From assembly GCF_000337795.1 (NCBI RefSeq), contig NZ_AOLP01000010.1, positions 1-64,000 on the forward strand: DNA of 64,000 nt. The letters run 5' to 3'. Both the position numbers and the translations under genes were made by a program. Numbering within the stretch: the stretch's first letter is position 1; each line of letters opens with the position of its first letter. This DNA comes from Haloferax denitrificans ATCC 35960 (GTDB lineage Archaea; Halobacteriota; Halobacteria; Halobacteriales; Haloferacaceae). This document shows, one piece after another, positions 63,348-64,000 of the stretch. The notes beneath the pieces are model-generated. The model saw nothing but the letters and a program-made list of their open reading frames with translations. It ran no database searches and had not been told where the DNA came from.

Positions 63348-63692
63348 TTACCAGTCGACGGAGAGCGTCCCGTCGCCGTGCGGGTTCGGCGATAGCTCCT
63401 CGTCGGTCCGGCGGTCGATAACGTGGATGACGCCGCGGCCCTTCTTCGCCGGGCAGACCTCCGCCGCCTCGACGTTCTCGTCGAGTTCGTCCTCGCCGAC
63501 GAAGTAGGATTTGGCGCGGGCGAGGCCGGTTTCGAGGTCCATCTCCCAGTTGTCGGCGACCTCCGCGCACCGGCCGGCCCCGAAGCACTTGTTCGCCTCG
63601 AAGATTATCTTGTAGGGCTTTTCGTCGACCGGCGGGGCGTTCTCGTCGGTTCCGAAGTCGCTCGGCTTCGGACGGTCGGACTCCTCGCTCAT
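63348..63692 (-). CDS. ferredoxin with one iron-sulfur cluster
   Basis: 114 residues. Cysteines in CFGAGRC and AEVCPAKK (C-x5-C and a distal CP) fit the small ferredoxins with a single [3Fe-4S] or [4Fe-4S] cluster, in which the second Cys of the classical motif is replaced. N-terminal 25 residues are disordered and acidic. Electron carrier; partner enzyme unknown. It is read towards the tRNA gene. Confidence 0.85.
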   Translation of the reverse strand: MSEESDRPKPSDFGTDENAPPVDEKPYKIIFEANKCFGAGRCAEVADNWEMDLETGLARAKSYFVGEDELDENVEAAEVCPAKKGRGVIHVIDRRTDEELSPNPHGDGTLSVDW

Positions 63693-63983
63693 CGTCGGCC
63701 CTTGCCGCGCGGTGGTCTTTGCGCTGTCGGTCGCGCGGCGACGCCCCGGGCCGGACCCCGCGCGACGCCTCGGAGTTCTGGTACGTCCGTCGAAGCGCAT
63801 CTCCCTCGCCCTCCCCCGGCATACCGCCGAGTACACGTACCGTATTCTATCGGGAGAATCCGGGCTCAGTGGAACGCTTCCGTCGAACGGGCAGTCGACC
63901 GATTCACCGTCAGTCACGAATCTGTTCTCATATTTGATACCCGAGGGCGTGGTCTTATCACCGACCAGAGGGATTCCGGACCA
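63693..63983. other. intergenic region before the last gene
   Basis: 291 bp with no supportable gene. The end holds a TATA-like GTCTTATC at about 63954-63961 that points to the ATG at 63984. Confidence 0.45.
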
Positions 63984-64000
63984 ATGGACGACGACAGCCA
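63984..64000 (+). CDS. start of a gene cut by the window edge
   Basis: ATG followed by GACGACGACAG (MDDDS...). Supported only by a TATA-like box about 27 bp upstream and an acidic start typical for haloarchaeal proteins. No product can be named. Confidence 0.4.

Overview
This window is haloarchaeal chromosome. It is GC-rich, the proteins are acidic, promoters sit about 25-30 bp before start codons (leaderless transcripts), and PGF-CTERM, HalOD1, DUF5813 and DICT proteins and archaeal cofactor genes are present. The tubulin-like protein at 52291-53478 keeps the 395-residue length and the Glu218 position I remember for Haloferax volcanii CetZ1, and rdfA-sph3 and SAMP3 also look like the Haloferax genes. 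I read it as Haloferax, probably H. volcanii or a very close relative. This is recognition from memory, not a search.

Layout. 1-3.4 kb: a malic enzyme cut by the window edge and a tandem pair of small paralogues of unknown function. 3.9-12.5 kb: a giant 2260-residue PGF-CTERM surface glycoprotein, a smaller anchored surface protein and a membrane protein. 12.6-16 kb: an ABC exporter with one ATPase and two FtsX-type permeases. 16-24.9 kb: a MoxR / DUF58 / DUF4129 / DUF4350 / DUF1616 cell-envelope cluster with a convergent-divergent layout. 25-28.4 kb: the rod-shape pair rdfA-sph3, a decameric tandem repeat and a HalOD1 gene without a normal start codon. 28.6-36.8 kb: SAMP3 (MoaD-like) with two small genes, AzlCD, a tungsten/molybdenum aldehyde ferredoxin oxidoreductase, a lipoprotein, a DICT sensor protein and the archaeosine radical-SAM enzyme RaSEA. 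37-43.4 kb: purine/one-carbon genes (purQ, purS, purU, purC), a GntP permease and a sirtuin. 43.5-51.5 kb: a histidine kinase, coenzyme F420 genes cofH, cofG and cofC, and a pair of YdjM-like membrane proteins. 51.5-57.2 kb: a surface protein overlapping cetZ1, an NDUFA9-like reductase, thymidylate kinase and an orphan E1-alpha. 57.2-64 kb: a TrkA protein flanked by two stand-alone RAM-domain proteins, a probable structured small RNA, a chemotaxis transducer, a TPR protein, tRNA-Leu(UAA) with a duplicated 3' end, and a ferredoxin.

Themes. Three cell-shape genes (rdfA, sph3, cetZ1) lie within 30 kb, beside several envelope genes. Items that look least described are a folded RNA candidate at 59177-59273, two leaderless mini-ORFs that carry a Shine-Dalgarno sequence and overlap the start of the next gene, palindromes in the rdfA and cetZ1 promoters, and an att-like 23-bp repeat of the tRNA-Leu 3' end.
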